A stretch of DNA of 64,000 nt from Scolanthus callimorphus (lineage: Eukaryota > Cnidaria > Anthozoa > Actiniaria > Edwardsiidae): positions 14,735,646 through 14,799,645 of the forward strand of contig CM066919.1 in NCBI GenBank assembly GCA_033964015.1, in the 5' to 3' direction. The position numbers were made by a program, and so were the translations under genes. The notes beneath the pieces are model-generated. The model was given only the letters and a program-made list of their open reading frames with translations. It was not told the DNA's origin and ran no database searches. Every line of letters begins with the position of its first letter. Positions within the stretch are counted from its first letter, which is position 1. Positions 34,201 through 45,300 of this stretch are shown here, piece after piece.

Positions 34201-37200
34201 GCCCCCACTCATGATTGTAAACTGCACTGCAAAACTGCAGGCTGCATCTTAGAGATCAGACATCTCGCAAGCCAGTATGTAATTTAGCGCTATATAAGCA
34301 CATAAGCACTTTCATTCCCATATGGCAATCGTGGGCAAGTCCGTGCCAGTCTACGTGCGTGCGTGCCTGCCCACCACAGGTAAAGACCCTTCTCCTGTTT
34401 AATATATAGATTTAGCTAGTACCCGGAGCTCCCAGTTACATATTTTTCCGGTGTTGCTGAGACAAAAAGGTTGCCATTGTACATAGCCTGTCACCACCAT
34501 ACCACGTGACTAAGCATTTGCACCCCCACTTGTACACGCAATAATTTCACCCAAGTTTGGTTCTCTGAAGCTCATTTTTTCCAAAATAGATATAACTTTT
34601 CTGGTTTGATTACGTCATCAATGGCATCATAACATGTGACCATGCCGTTGCACCTCCCTTGCCACTTAGACGACTTCACCCAAGTTTGGTTGTCTGAGGT
34701 TCACCCCTTCCCAAGATATATACCTTTTCTGGTTTGATGACGTCATTGATGACGTCATACAACGTGACCATGCAGTTGCATTCCCCTTGCCACTTAGACA
34801 AATGCACCCAAGTTTGGTTGTCTGAGGTTCATCCCTTCCAAAGATATAAGCCTTTTCTTGTTTGATGACGTAATTGACGATGTCATACCACATGACCACG
34901 CTGTTGCACCCCCTGGGACATAGAAAAGTTCACCCAAGTTTGGTTGTCTGAGGTTCATCCCTTTCCTAGATTATATACCTTTTCTTGTTTGATGACGTCG
35001 TCGAGGACGTCATACCACGTGACTATGCTGTTGCACCCCCTTGTCCCTTTGACAACTTCACCCAAGTTTGGGTGTCTGAGGTTCATTCCTTCCCAAGATG
35101 TAAACCTTTTATTAGCTCCGCTATAAATCTGGTATGACGTCATCGATGACGTAATCAAACCATTTAAGGTATATATATCTTGGGACGGGATTTGAACCTC
35201 AGAGAACCAGACTTGGGTGGCAAGGGGGTGCAAGTGCTTAGTCACATAGTTTGACGGTGACAGGCTATGTACAATGGCAACCTTTTTGGAGCTCCTCTTT
35301 TAGCCAGCGGCTAAATCTATATATTAGTTTACTGACTTTTCAGTAATGTTTTTCTTTTATTAACTCCCGATCTTTAGTTACCTTGGCTACACACCAACTA
35401 TTAAGTATACCTACGGCGATACATATGGCAACACAACCGCCAAACGGTTTGCAGACTACCGTGCTCATACACTAGATACCAGTCGTCAAGAAATGTTTAG
35501 AGGTGGCCATCAACATCTTCCCTTCCCCACATTCTACACGGGCAAACCAGAACATATTCTTGGCACTCGTACCCGTGCGAGGGACCGCTGGGAAGCTGCA
35601 CCCAAGTATCAGCTATACAATGCGCATGACAGAGATGTGAAGATAACACATTTTGACGATGTAAGTAAAGTTGTATAAGTTTTACCACCTTGTGTTTTTT
35701 CTAAATGATATTTAGAAAATGATTCAGTCAGGGGCTCGGTTCTTGTGACACTAGTTTGTTTCTTGCTTTGTTTACTGTTTGGTGACTGAAGTGCTTGGAA
35801 CACACAGTCAAAGCTTTTCAGGCCCAGAATCTCAGGTGCTTCTAGAAACTTGGACAACGTCAGCTGGACCTGTAAACATGCAATGCATGAGCCAGTCCTT
35901 TTATTGTTGCATGACTTGAAAATCTAGTCAAGCATGCTCTCCCAAGGGTTTTTGATAGTTATATTTAAGCAATAAAGTACTTCCGCGTGCTCTCTGCTTT
36001 CTTACAAACACGAGGGGGATGTTAGGAGAACTGATCAAAACTTGAAAGACACGAGCCGAAGGCGAGTGTCTTTCAAGTTTTATCAGTTCGACCAACATTG
36101 CCCGAGTGTTTGTAAGAAACCAGAGAGCACGCAGAAAGTATTTTTATTGCTTTTACGCGCGACAGCGTTGCGTGACAATCGTGTTTCTCAGGTCTCTTAC
36201 AAACACGCTTTTTAACCAATCAGAATGCGCACATTCACAATACAACATAGGTGTTATTTTCTAAATATTTATATATCACGGTGCTGCTGTTCTATGCGTG
36301 TTCCACAGGCAGCCCAAAGACATCGTGAACAATACAGAGACTCCACAGAGACAGTGAAACCAGTCAAGCTGTTTCTGCTACCCAAGATATCCCATGATGC
36401 CCTTCCTAAGCTATATTCAAGGTATGGATGGTTCCACTCATCGGAAAATCTTTTGTACGGGGATGCTCCATCCAAACTCTGAACCCCTTACCCTTTTATA
36501 TAGTAAAATTAGGGAAAAGGTACCCTTTCATATACTGAATTGATAAAGAGGCACTCCTTTCTTATAATTCTTGCAAAAATGCACGTGTGAAATACGCGTT
36601 AAAAGCGCATTTCACATACTTCGTATATAGTCCGCATCCCATGGGAAAGGTTGCCCCTACCCACCCTGGAATACCAGTGAACTTTCTCATGACCACCCTG
36701 AAAACTATCATGTTTACCCACCCTGGAAATCCATATTTTTGGGGTACAAACCCTGGAATTCGGCTGCCGTACCGGGGTACCCACCCTAGAATTCCAGTGC
36801 GTTTTGATGACCACCACCCACCCTAGAATTCCGAGGTCCTCAACAGGGGGATTACGGATATTAATGCAGCTGCCCAATCACAACACACGGCCTGCCGGCC
36901 AATCAGATCGCGCGTCAATGTGGACATTTCGTACATGGGACAGCACAACGTTATTCATTGTAAGACACTATCAAGATTTTGGGAATTTGGAACTGAAACT
37001 TTTCTTCGACAGTGACGGTAAATGGCCAAGGTCCAGCTGGTAAATTAGCCATTATTGAAATAGACGATTTCTTTCCAGGGATGGTAAGACATTGGATGAG
37101 CGAAAGGCGGTGGCGTTTGCCAACCAGTTCTATCGAACCATGAAGCCAACTTCACTAGCGAAGTCTGACATTCCAAGCCGACAAATCAGGGATGTTTTCT

Positions 37201-37214
37201 TCGAGAAAAGATAG
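31206..37214 (+). CDS. CIMIP2C: FAM166C/CIMIP2C-like ciliary microtubule inner protein
   Basis: Four exons: 31206 (or 31236)-31270, 35378-35660, 36309-36421, 37079-37214. Junctions are GT-AG in phases 2, 0 and 2 without conflict: GG|GTAAGT, CTTTAG|T, GAT|GTAAGT, CACAG|GCA, AG|GTATGG, CCAG|GG. The protein begins MEVYRFPRQIPGYLGYTPTI, continues KYTYGDTYGNTTAKRFADYR, has GTRTRARDRWEAAPKYQLY, then LPKISHDALPKLYSR, and ends SRQIRDVFFEKR-stop. Length is 188 or 198 aa by start; the ATG at 31206 is in frame upstream. From memory, human C2orf70/FAM166C is about 200 aa, with a similar Gly-Tyr-x-Gly-(Phe/Tyr)-x-Pro opening. The family lies inside doublet microtubules of motile cilia. Intron 1 is 4.1 kb and packed with transposons. 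It converges with the MAM gene. No canonical poly(A) signal was seen nearby. The family call rests on pattern memory. Confidence 0.7.
31813..32640. mobile_element. TIR element with C/G runs beside the tips (full copy)
   Basis: Bounded by TATGTATCAGTCAATTCCAG CGGTGACCAT plus a C run at the left and the inverted sequence plus a G run at the right (ends TGACTGATACATTATGG). The interior is non-coding. It has a joint at about 32441 (GGGTTGTAG|TTCGCAAAACC): the left part recurs alone at 29838-30472 and the right part alone at 24628-24836, so the family has a two-part structure. Confidence 0.75.
33590..33690. mobile_element. Remnant of the G/C-tipped MITE family
   Basis: TTTTAGGTACCGCCATTTTA, GTACCTTTTAGG and GAGCACCCCCGCCCCGATAA match the arms of the elements at 12339 and 62521. 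An opposite-end remnant may lie at about 33365-33415 (GGTACTCCCAAAAGGGTA). Confidence 0.5.
33873..34021. mobile_element. Palindromic element
   Basis: GTTATTTAGCGGCTGGGAGG at the left pairs with AAGCCGGTAAATAAC at the right. The stem includes GGTCCGTATAGG, AAAAACTGTGAC and GGAAAATGTTGACC with complements, around a short CGGAGACC loop. Followed by AACCAATCAGAATGCAG at 34138, the same tip word as in other palindromic MITEs here. Confidence 0.7.
34398..35328. mobile_element. Foldback with TGACGTCA-rich tandem array (intron 1 copy)
   Basis: Ends AATATATAGATTTAGC and GCTAAATCTATATATTA are inverted, with arms of about 200 bp (34398-34600 / 35130-35328). Between them are about five ~127-bp units, each with CACCCAAGTTTGGTTGTCTG, a TTTTCTTGTTTGATGACGT-like block and a paired TGACGTCATTGATGACGTCA-type palindrome. 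The last unit is inverted. Related copies are at 55000 and 58545. Confidence 0.75.
35967..36157. mobile_element. Palindromic MITE in intron 2 of the CIMIP2C-like gene
   Basis: The stem CTTGAAAGACACGAGCC against GGCGAGTGTCTTTCAAG lies within wider arms (GCAATAAAGTACTTCCGCG, TCTTACAAACAC with complements). A further TCTTACAAACACGC and CCAATCAGAATGCGC follow at 36194-36228, which may be the true right end. Confidence 0.65.
36480..36880. repeat. CCCACCCTGGAAT-type repeat block in intron 3
   Basis: CCCACCCTGGAATACCAGTG, CCCACCCTGGAAATCC, ACAAACCCTGGAATTCGG, CCCACCCTAGAATTCCAGTG and CCCACCCTAGAATTCCGAGG repeat at about 40-60 bp spacing between 36658 and 36835. Non-coding. Confidence 0.55.
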
Positions 37215-37650
37215 CATAATCCTTAATTTTTACTTTTTGCAAAATTCACTTTCTAAAGCCTTTTTCCTGTTGGCTTTCGCTCGCGGCGGATAAACCAATC
37301 CGATGACAGAGGGATAGTATTTGTGGAGAGAACCCGCGGTTCTGTCGTCTCAGCTTAAAGTCCTCGATACGCAAAAGGAAGTATGCCTGCAAAATAGGCA
37401 ACGACGACCCACTCAATTGCAAAATGTTGCCATCTCATCGACTTTCTATTTTGCCACTAGACGTTTGTAATTTTTATTAGTATATACCAAATCAGTGAAT
37501 AGTCATTTTCGCGCGCTCTGATTGGTTCCTGAAAAGGTAGATATCCAACACTATTTACTCGGTGTTTTGAGACACTCTCAAATTGGCGGCTCGTTTTGAA
37601 GCTATACTGCGTTATGAATCACCATATTTTAGTCTACTGATTTGGTATAC

Positions 37651-37681
<31 letters not shown>

Positions 37682-38360
37682 CCTAGCGGCGGATATATAC
37701 CTTGACGCTATTCACCTCTTCTTCGGGGGATGCATATAGTTGTTAATTATTATAGATATCATGAACAGCGGAAATGCTATTTATTCAATTTTATAAAAGT
37801 ATGTATAAATTTGGTGTGATATAAAAAGAATGTGCAACTGTTTACATGCCGTCGTCGCCTGTTCTTTAATTAAGTGCTACGTCCCAGTGAGTCCTGGAAT
37901 CCATGAGGGATACCGTTTGGAAAAACGGATTCCACCAGGGATTATCAGACATACCTGTTGGGATCCTCCGCATCCCGGGTAAGGGCACGCCTTATTCAAG
38001 GTGGGAAACGACCTGCCTCAGCTGGGATTTTTATTGATAATCCCCTGGAAGATTGAGTTCACCCTTCTGGGCACACTTATCCCATATTCCTAGCTGTGAT
38101 CCCTGATGGGAATAGGAGATATTCGAGGTTTTATTTTAGTTTTAGTTTTTTTTTACAATATCAACCATATGAATTTGTTCTTTACTAGTATCGTTGTTAC
38201 CATCGTGAAAATACTGAGTAGAAGTTCTGCTTCAGCGAGGGGAATGTCACGATTGTAAAATTTCTATTCAAAAGAAATAAGCAAATTTCAACTGCCAGAT
38301 CAGCACAAGTACTTTGGGTTGTTATCGAACAGATGGAAGTGGGTTGCGAATTGCCCGTTT
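37215..38360. other. Spacer between convergent genes
   Basis: Contains a palindromic-MITE-like stretch at about 37475-37760 (TACCAAATCAGTGAATAGTC; CTCTGATTGGTTCC; ACTGATTTGGTATACAC inverted) and an irregular repeat with GGATTCCACCAGGGATTATC at 37880-38110. No gene recognised. Confidence 0.45.
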
Positions 38361-38366
38361 TTTATT
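38361..38366 (-). terminator. Possible poly(A) signal of the MAM gene
   Basis: AATAAA on the - strand, about 380 nt downstream of the TGA at 38750-38752. The only canonical hexamer seen in this interval. Confidence 0.35.
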
Positions 38367-38749
38367 TCTTACCAAGCTGAACTGTTTGTGCCAAACCTGT
38401 ATTACCTCTTACATAAGAATGCTTATTACTATAATAAGATGTTCGATTCAGTTCTTTTTTCTTTCATAGACTCAGTTGAGGTACTATATCGGATTCTGCG
38501 TTGTTTATGCAGACCACTGACCTCGTTTTATAGAATTTTGTAAAACAAAACTTGACATCTCTCCAATTCCACCTCTTCCCCCTTCCATTTTCTTAGGCTC
38601 GGATAAAGACAAAATCAACTGTCTTGGGTATGATTTCCCTTCCCGACATTATAAATGTACGTCCAGTTACAGAAAACCGTGCCTGTTAGGTGCACACCTG
38701 TCTGAATGCTTTACAAACGTGTCCCTGTATAGTGTAGATCTCCCTCCTG

Positions 38750-39798
38750 TCACACCTGGCGACGAGCGCCCACTTGTGTAAGCTCATCCTTCACCGTAGA
38801 TGGCTGACTAGTTGCCGGGTTTGTCTGCGTGCTGTTGTTGTCAGAACGTGTTAACGTACTATCACCTTCGCTGGTTTTAGTTGAGGTTGAGGTATTGGCA
38901 ACCTTTGTAGGTGTTATGCCATTAATGAAATCCTGTCTAGTATTTGGAGGTATCGCCTGCTTTACACCATTGATAGTAGAATCATTCCTTGTATCGTCGG
39001 CTGAGCTTCCGAGTGTCGGTAGCGAGGGTACGGTTGTCATGGTGGGAGACTTACAAAACCCGTCTGTTAATGTAATGTCATCTACGGCGGTATCCCCCCT
39101 GAAATCTTCGCCACACACGCCCTCAATAATAAGCTGCCGAGGAAAAATTGAAACATGCAGAAACTAAGCACATGAAATTCCCTATCTGTTAGCCAGCAAA
39201 CCTCGGAGTTTGACTTCGCTCAAATAGCAAATAACTGGATACACAGATACCCACGTCCGGGAATACTTACATCATAGGTTACAGCTGGAGGTACGTCCAC
39301 CTCGGCCAATAACCACCGTTTGCCTTGCTCCCCCTTCCTCGCCCATAGCAGCTCCAACTTTCGGTCCACAACACGGCCAATGCGCACGAGTCGATTGACC
39401 TTCAGTTGGCCGGTACTCTTACCAAACATATAGTAATAAAACTGTAGACACCTCGCGGGACCGCCTGTAGTAAGGGATAGGTATGCACTGTCTTGGTTGA
39501 ATCGCGGGGTGATGCCTCGATATACACGTACATACCTAGAATAGAGGTCATGAGCAAATAGTTACATGCAGCAGTAAATACAGGACATAAGTAGTTTCTC
39601 CTAAAGGTCTTCTCAAGCAGCGCTAGCATTGGAACCTGCATTATCTAGTTGGCTTACCGTTGCCGCTGTGATCTGAAGGCGGTCCAGTGTAGCGTGATGG
39701 GGTGCTGCCTTTCCGAAGCGTCCAGTCGAAATTATCCTCACCAACATTCTTCCATTTGCACAAGTTACCATCATCAAACGTACAATTTTCGGTTCGAT
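38750..39798 (-). CDS. Multi-MAM protein: domain E and Ser/Thr-rich C-terminal tail
   Basis: Exons 39658-39798, 39271-39535 and 38750-39133 (stop TGA 38750-38752). E1 reads ENCTFDDGNLCKWKN and NFDWTLRKGSTPSRYTGPPS. E2 opens GMYVYIEAS and later has ARCLQFYYYMFGKSTGQLKV and ELLWARKGEQGKRW. E4 has IIEGVCGEDFRGDTAVDDI and GFCKSP, then a ~95 aa tail rich in Ser, Thr and Asn with several N-x-S/T sites (NNST, NTST). E2 is 265 nt where the phase needs 266: the frame is lost at the C4 run 39506-39509 (G on +), so this copy has a 1-nt deletion or a sequence error. MAM domains are extracellular adhesion/dimerisation modules. No membrane span was seen after domain E. The stop lies inside a donor-like CAG|GTGTGA, so a further exon is possible. 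Confidence 0.75.
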
Positions 39799-40496
39799 CT
39801 GTTTGCAAAAGGCGTGAGTAAGAGAGTTGCTTTATCATATAATTACCCTTCCCTGGATGTAGAGTCTGGTTTATGAGAACCTTCTATAAGTTGCCTCAAA
39901 TCGCCACATAAAACACGTTAAAGATAACTTTCCGCAATAATTGATTTCGGACTAGAACAAGTAAAAACGCTCATTATTGTCCTTATCTTGTCTTTTACAT
40001 CTTTCGGATGAAACAATAGTCTCAGTACCGGTAGTGATGGTCCTATGATGCGCGCTCACCTAGAAACCGAGGCATCCTTGATTCCACTACATACCTACTC
40101 CTGGAGTTCACCTGGAGGACTCGTCAGCGGCAATACGCACAGATACACAACACTCAAATCGTGATCGAAACTGCATATATTGCGATCCGTATCCGGGATA
40201 ATGTATATCTCACAAATCCAAAACGCATTTAAGCACATGCAGTTAGACATTTGCGGTATTCAGATGCAAACTTTCCATAATAATTGTTTTCCTTAATCGT
40301 CTTCAATGAAATTTATACCAGGAAATCGGCCAGAACAACCAGCCAGCTAGCCAGCCAATCAACAAAGCGATACAATCAACAAAATATTGATTTGTCTCAT
40401 GATTTGCTTCTTTATTGACTTTATAATGTCTGAACTTGAAAATGTATAAATAACAATTTTGTGAAAGCATTATGGCATTTGTAAAGAATCTCTTGC
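39799..40496 (-). other. D-E intron, no repeat or gene recognised
   Basis: 698 nt with a GC donor (40495-40496) and an AG acceptor at 39799-39800. A GCCAGCTAGCCAGCC run lies at about 40340. Confidence 0.5.
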
Positions 40497-41795
40497 CTTT
40501 GAATGGTATGGAAGGCTTTTTGGGTTTGCGCCGGTTGTACTGGAATGGAACGTCAAGCAGACGCTTGCAGCGGCCAGGTGTGAATGAGATGTCATCTAGA
40601 GCTACGTCTCCATGGTGACGGGCTCCACGCACTGCTATGAATGACACCTGTAACAAAATATAGATCCTTCAGCTATTTTAGATCCTACATCAAACGAACG
40701 GTCACCATGTATAAAGAATCGTATTTCCTCGTTCCCCACAGGCTTGTACTTCGATTACAAATTCGATTGAAGAAGAACATGGTGATTTATCACTGCAAAA
40801 ATCAGGGACGGCTCTGGGTACCTGGGTCCGAACACGATAGCCAACTGTGTTATCTCTCAAAAGGGCGACATATAATGAACGCTTTCGCCGGATTTACAAC
40901 GATCACGTACAGCCTACTAACTACAATGCGGAGCTGTTTTTTACGTTTTCTGTCAACTCAGTTTCCCCACCAAACACACACTTTGGCTTTCATTCTATCT
41001 AATAATTGTACCCACTCACTTCAAAACCTGTTCCGCCGCCCATGACAACTGTCGTACGTAAGTGCAGAAATAACCTACGACAGTCGTAATAAAAGAACAT
41101 GCGACAATTGTCCGAAACAATCGTGCCGGTCTTTCTTAAAAGACCATTTGCCTAATAATGTCGTCGCTGATATTTCACATTGTCGCCCGTGATAGAGTAG
41201 CCCCGGCGAGTAATTGAGTTGGATCGATTCTCCTACCCTATAACCATCGCCACGAACATTCACGAAAGCTCTTCTCCATCCTTTCCCCTGGCCTCCTCTG
41301 CGGTACCACAACCTTCTCCGCCGCTTCTCTTTCACGTCAAACTTGTAGATCATGAGAACACCCACGCTTCTTCCCGTCATGTGGTAGTGGAAGCGCATGC
41401 ACTTACGACCGCGCAGGTAACCACTGTACAGGCGAGCCTTCTGTCTATAGCGGTATCTAGACGCCTCGATAAAGATGTATTTTCCTGAAATTTAAAGCAC
41501 GGAAATAGGTAAAATTAAAGTCATGAAAGCGCTGTGTAATTCAAAAGTGATTGCTTTTATATTGCTTAAATTGAAATAGTTTTATTGTATGCGAGATGAT
41601 TACACAAATGCACTCCGTCTTGCAATCCTCGGATCGCCGTTTAACACCATGAATGTATACGCTCACCATTGCCGTCCACATCTCTCTTGGGCCCCGAGCC
41701 CAATGATGCAGTATTGCCGGTACCTATCTCCCAATCTATCTCGTCAGTCCGGTCGTTCTTCCAGTCGCAGAATGTGTCCGGAAAGGTGCAATTAC
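40497..41795 (-). CDS. Multi-MAM protein: domain D
   Basis: Exons 41667-41795, 41237-41484 and 40497-40647. D1: NCTFPDTFCDWKNDRTDEID. D2: GKYIFIEASRYRYRQKARLY, GRKCMRFHYHMTGRSVGVLM, and a basic loop DVKEKRRRRLWYRRGG. D4: SFIAVRGARHHGDVALDDIS and TPGRCKRLLDVPF, then a proline/lysine-rich linker. All four MAM cysteines are present. The donors of D1 (AATG|GTGAGC) and D2 (TATAGG|GTAGGA) are GT; D4 ends in phase 1 only if AAAG|GCAAGA is used, i.e. a GC-AG intron. Confidence 0.8.
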
Positions 41796-42346
41796 CTAGA
41801 GATAAACAGCCATTCAAAATAACGCATTATTTCTATCTGTATACAAGGACGCTAGGGTCCAGACAACACTTTCTATTGTCACTTGCCGTCCAAGCGGCGT
41901 ATTGATCTTTTCGGTCCGTCGGATTCTCGATCATGGAGATTTTAGTGCGACGATCTTGATTGTGCTATAGTGGCAAAGGAGAACTTAGCGACCTACAAAA
42001 CGGGTATCCGGTACTATAAGTAGCCATCTCAGTGACTTACACCCGCAACGCTTTCGGCCGTTTTACCGTCTAAGCGAAGGAATGTTTAGTGCATTGTTAA
42101 ACTAATAACTTTTGTCTCGCTACGATCGCGACCTTAAGATCGAGGGAGCAGGCGCGTGCCATTTTCGACGTTTCAGATGTCTCTTTATACTTGAGTGCTT
42201 TTTGACCCTTTTGACGGTGTTTCGCACAAACGCGTTGACTTGTTGTCAAAGCTCCCGGCTGCCTAACCCAGGGCTGCATGTCCCAACAGAACTACTCAGG
42301 GTTGCTGTATTCGCAACAAATCCATGTTTGACGCAGTGTAGCTTAC

Positions 42347-45300
42347 CGCTAGATATAGGCCAAGGTGATCTGGTAGGGGGAGGATGGATGGGTATTTTCT
42401 TGTCCGTCACTTGAGGGCAGAGGTGATGATCGAATGAGATCTCATCAATAGCGATATCACTGCGCCACCCATTTACCACGGCCTCTAGTTCAATCTAAAC
42501 ATCAATGTTGATTGATAAAGACTCTTATGAGTTTTACATTAAACATTCGCTAAACCGCTATGGTAATTCTCATCATTTCTGAATAAACGTTTTTCTCCCG
42601 TATATGCGATAAAGTGAGAGGCGTCACAGAGCCACCACAATTTCACAGAGCTGGGCACGGGTGAGCAAATTTCATATGACTGTAGTGAACTCAGGTGTGT
42701 TAAGGCCTGACTTGAAAGGAGGTGGGGCTTATACGCGGATTCTTAAGGCAAAAAGCAGTTTTTGCAAATAACTACATCAGCAAAATAGATACCGAAATGG
42801 AACTTGGTATGACTAACACGTCCACCGACCTTAACTGTTCCATGCATTTAGTTGCTATGGAGACACAATTTTAGAGTATCTGTATGTAACGGGTGGAAAA
42901 TTGCCCCTTTTCGGTGCAATTTCAACCCGGCCGGACGGCGCGAGCGGAACGCCAAATAACTTCACGAGAATGACCCAAGGCGGTGGGTGATCGTTTAGGA
43001 TGCAAGGAAAAGTGGCTCGTGTACAGGAGAAAGTGAATTTATTGAAAATAGGTTATTATGAAAAACAACGTTTACAAAATAGTGCTATAAGCTTAACCAA
43101 AACTGAAAAGACAAATTCAAAGAAACTAGAAAACTCGATGCTGATAGCCTAATCCGATATACTAAGAGTTAAACAACCAAAATTATACCTACGAGACCAC
43201 GAGAATCAATACGTACTGAACAGTTCAGCCACAGGGCAAGCCCTGAGCTCCGCACTCACAAGCCCCTCTGATCTGTACACTCTTTCTGGTGTCTCTACTC
43301 ACTCCGTCTCTAACTGTAAAACTATCCTATATTTATACTGAGTAGGTAACTACAAAGCACTGGTTATCCGTGACAGGAAAAACGTAACACATTCCAATTA
43401 GCCCACTAGATATCAACAAGTGTTTGTTGATTAAACAGATAAGATAAAATAAAAGCACTTGAAATCTACTAAGCACAAAACCGACAATTGCTGAAATAAT
43501 TTAGCGAGTGATGAACTCCAAAATATTAAAGCAGAATTAAAAACTACTTAATAAGAAAAAGTCAAAAGATATTTCCAAAATCCACGCAACAAAACTAAAA
43601 CGATGGATGAGGAAATATTATTATGTAAAATAAATCCAAACAATAAGTCAATTAACTAAAGATGGAACAGGAAATCAGAAGAAACTAATCTTTTGTCAGA
43701 ACAAGAAAATCAAGCCAAACCCGCATTCCTAAGCATAAAAGAAAAAGGAAATTGATCTACAAAAGCGGCCTAACCAACGTGACTAGATATTAATGACTCA
43801 ATACATAATCAGGACGTGATAATCTGTGATAATAAAATAACTGATAAGCGGCTAAGCTAACTAGGTGTTGAAGATATTTTAAGCATGAAAATCTGTTAAC
43901 CGATTAAAACAGTAAAAGAAAAATCAAGTTTCTCCTATAAACTTTATGGAAATTATCTAAATAAAAGAGAGAGAAATTGCCTCAAATTAGTCGCAATTTG
44001 ACCTGGTTACATGTAAGTACCGTTTAAATTTACTTCCAATCAAAAACGGGGAAAACTTACTGCCAAGTTTCCTACTTTATGACCCTAAATTTGTAATCTT
44101 CATGAACTTCTGCAGTTGATAGCGTTTTTTAATCGTGTCCAGGGTCACGTGATCGTGAGAACTGTTGCCCTAGCAACCAAGTTTCTCTCCTATCTCCGCT
44201 AATTTTCAAGGTGGTCTGCCTTAAAAGACGCTTTATTGAAGGAATCAATGCAGTAAGGGAAAATTCCATCAAATGTTCAGAATAGGATGTGATTTTCTGT
44301 TCCCCATTTCAAGTTATGTCCCAAAAAAGGAAAAATATGGTGCACGTCCTTTTAATTTGGTTGTCATGGAAACATCAACTGTCACAATTTTGCTAGTACT
44401 AGAATTAACATTGATGCAAAGTCTCATTGCTGTAGCTATTTTCGTGTTCGAGATATTGGCAAAGTTCTTTTCTGTTCGCGTATAAGCCCCAAGTCAGGCC
44501 TTAACACACCTGAGAAACCAATCGAAAAGTGACTACACCAATTCTGAATAAAACCTATATGAGTGATTACAAAGTAATTGCGAATTACTCGCGACAGTCA
44601 TCTGGAATCCGGAAACATATCAAGAAAGTGCTGTCGTTTTTATGGCAAATCCGCGCGGGTTACCTGTGGTGTTCAAAACGTGGCTCAGGCCCCTCGGCGG
44701 GGGGTAAAAACAAAATGGCGACCAAGAGAAGGATGTTTCTCGAGTATCTGCAAGTTTTGGTCATTTTTCCTGCTTTTTTCGCTAAGATATGAGGAAAAGT
44801 ACTTACAGACCTCCCAAATAAGGTAAAGGGGGATTTCCTAATAAGGAAGTTTTGCAACGTCGGCAAAACGACAGCTTTTGGCGAAGTTTTCTTGATATGT
44901 ATTATACCTATGATATGTTTCATTTATATGTATAAAATTGTATTTACCATACACAGATTTTAAAGTAATGTAACTAAGCCATTCAGCCTTATGCGCTGCG
45001 ATATGTATCGCATCAATAAATCATTGGGAGTCGTCCGGGAGTGATTAACCCGTTAGAGTCAGAGTTAGCCTGTTTTCAGATAACTGGTTTTTTTGGGAAA
45101 TTTAGAGTGAGCCCGTTATTGAGCTTTAGTTATACTTCACAATTTCTGTACATGTAGGCATAAATCGAATTAACGAAAAATGACGAAAGTTTGATTCCAC
45201 GGCAGAGCTTTTTAAATGATTAAATTCATCAGCCCCAGTGATCATCTTAAGTGTGGCCCAGTGAAATATGAAAGGATCAAGATTCCATGTACTAAGGGCA

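Larger units (their letters stand above)
31271..35377 (+). other. Intron 1 of the CIMIP2C-like gene, transposon-filled
   Basis: Holds the full C-run TIR element (31813-32640), a G/C-tipped MITE remnant (about 33590-33690), a palindrome (33873-34021) and the TGACGTCA-array foldback (34398-35328). The last ends only 49 bp before exon 2, so the branch point and pyrimidine tract of this acceptor lie in a very short unique stretch. Confidence 0.6.

Noticed and set aside
35150..35230. Possible tRNA-like box (GGATTTGAACCTC)
   Set aside because: No matching A box or acceptor stem nearby; the sequence is part of the foldback unit. No tRNA or rRNA gene was recognised in the window.
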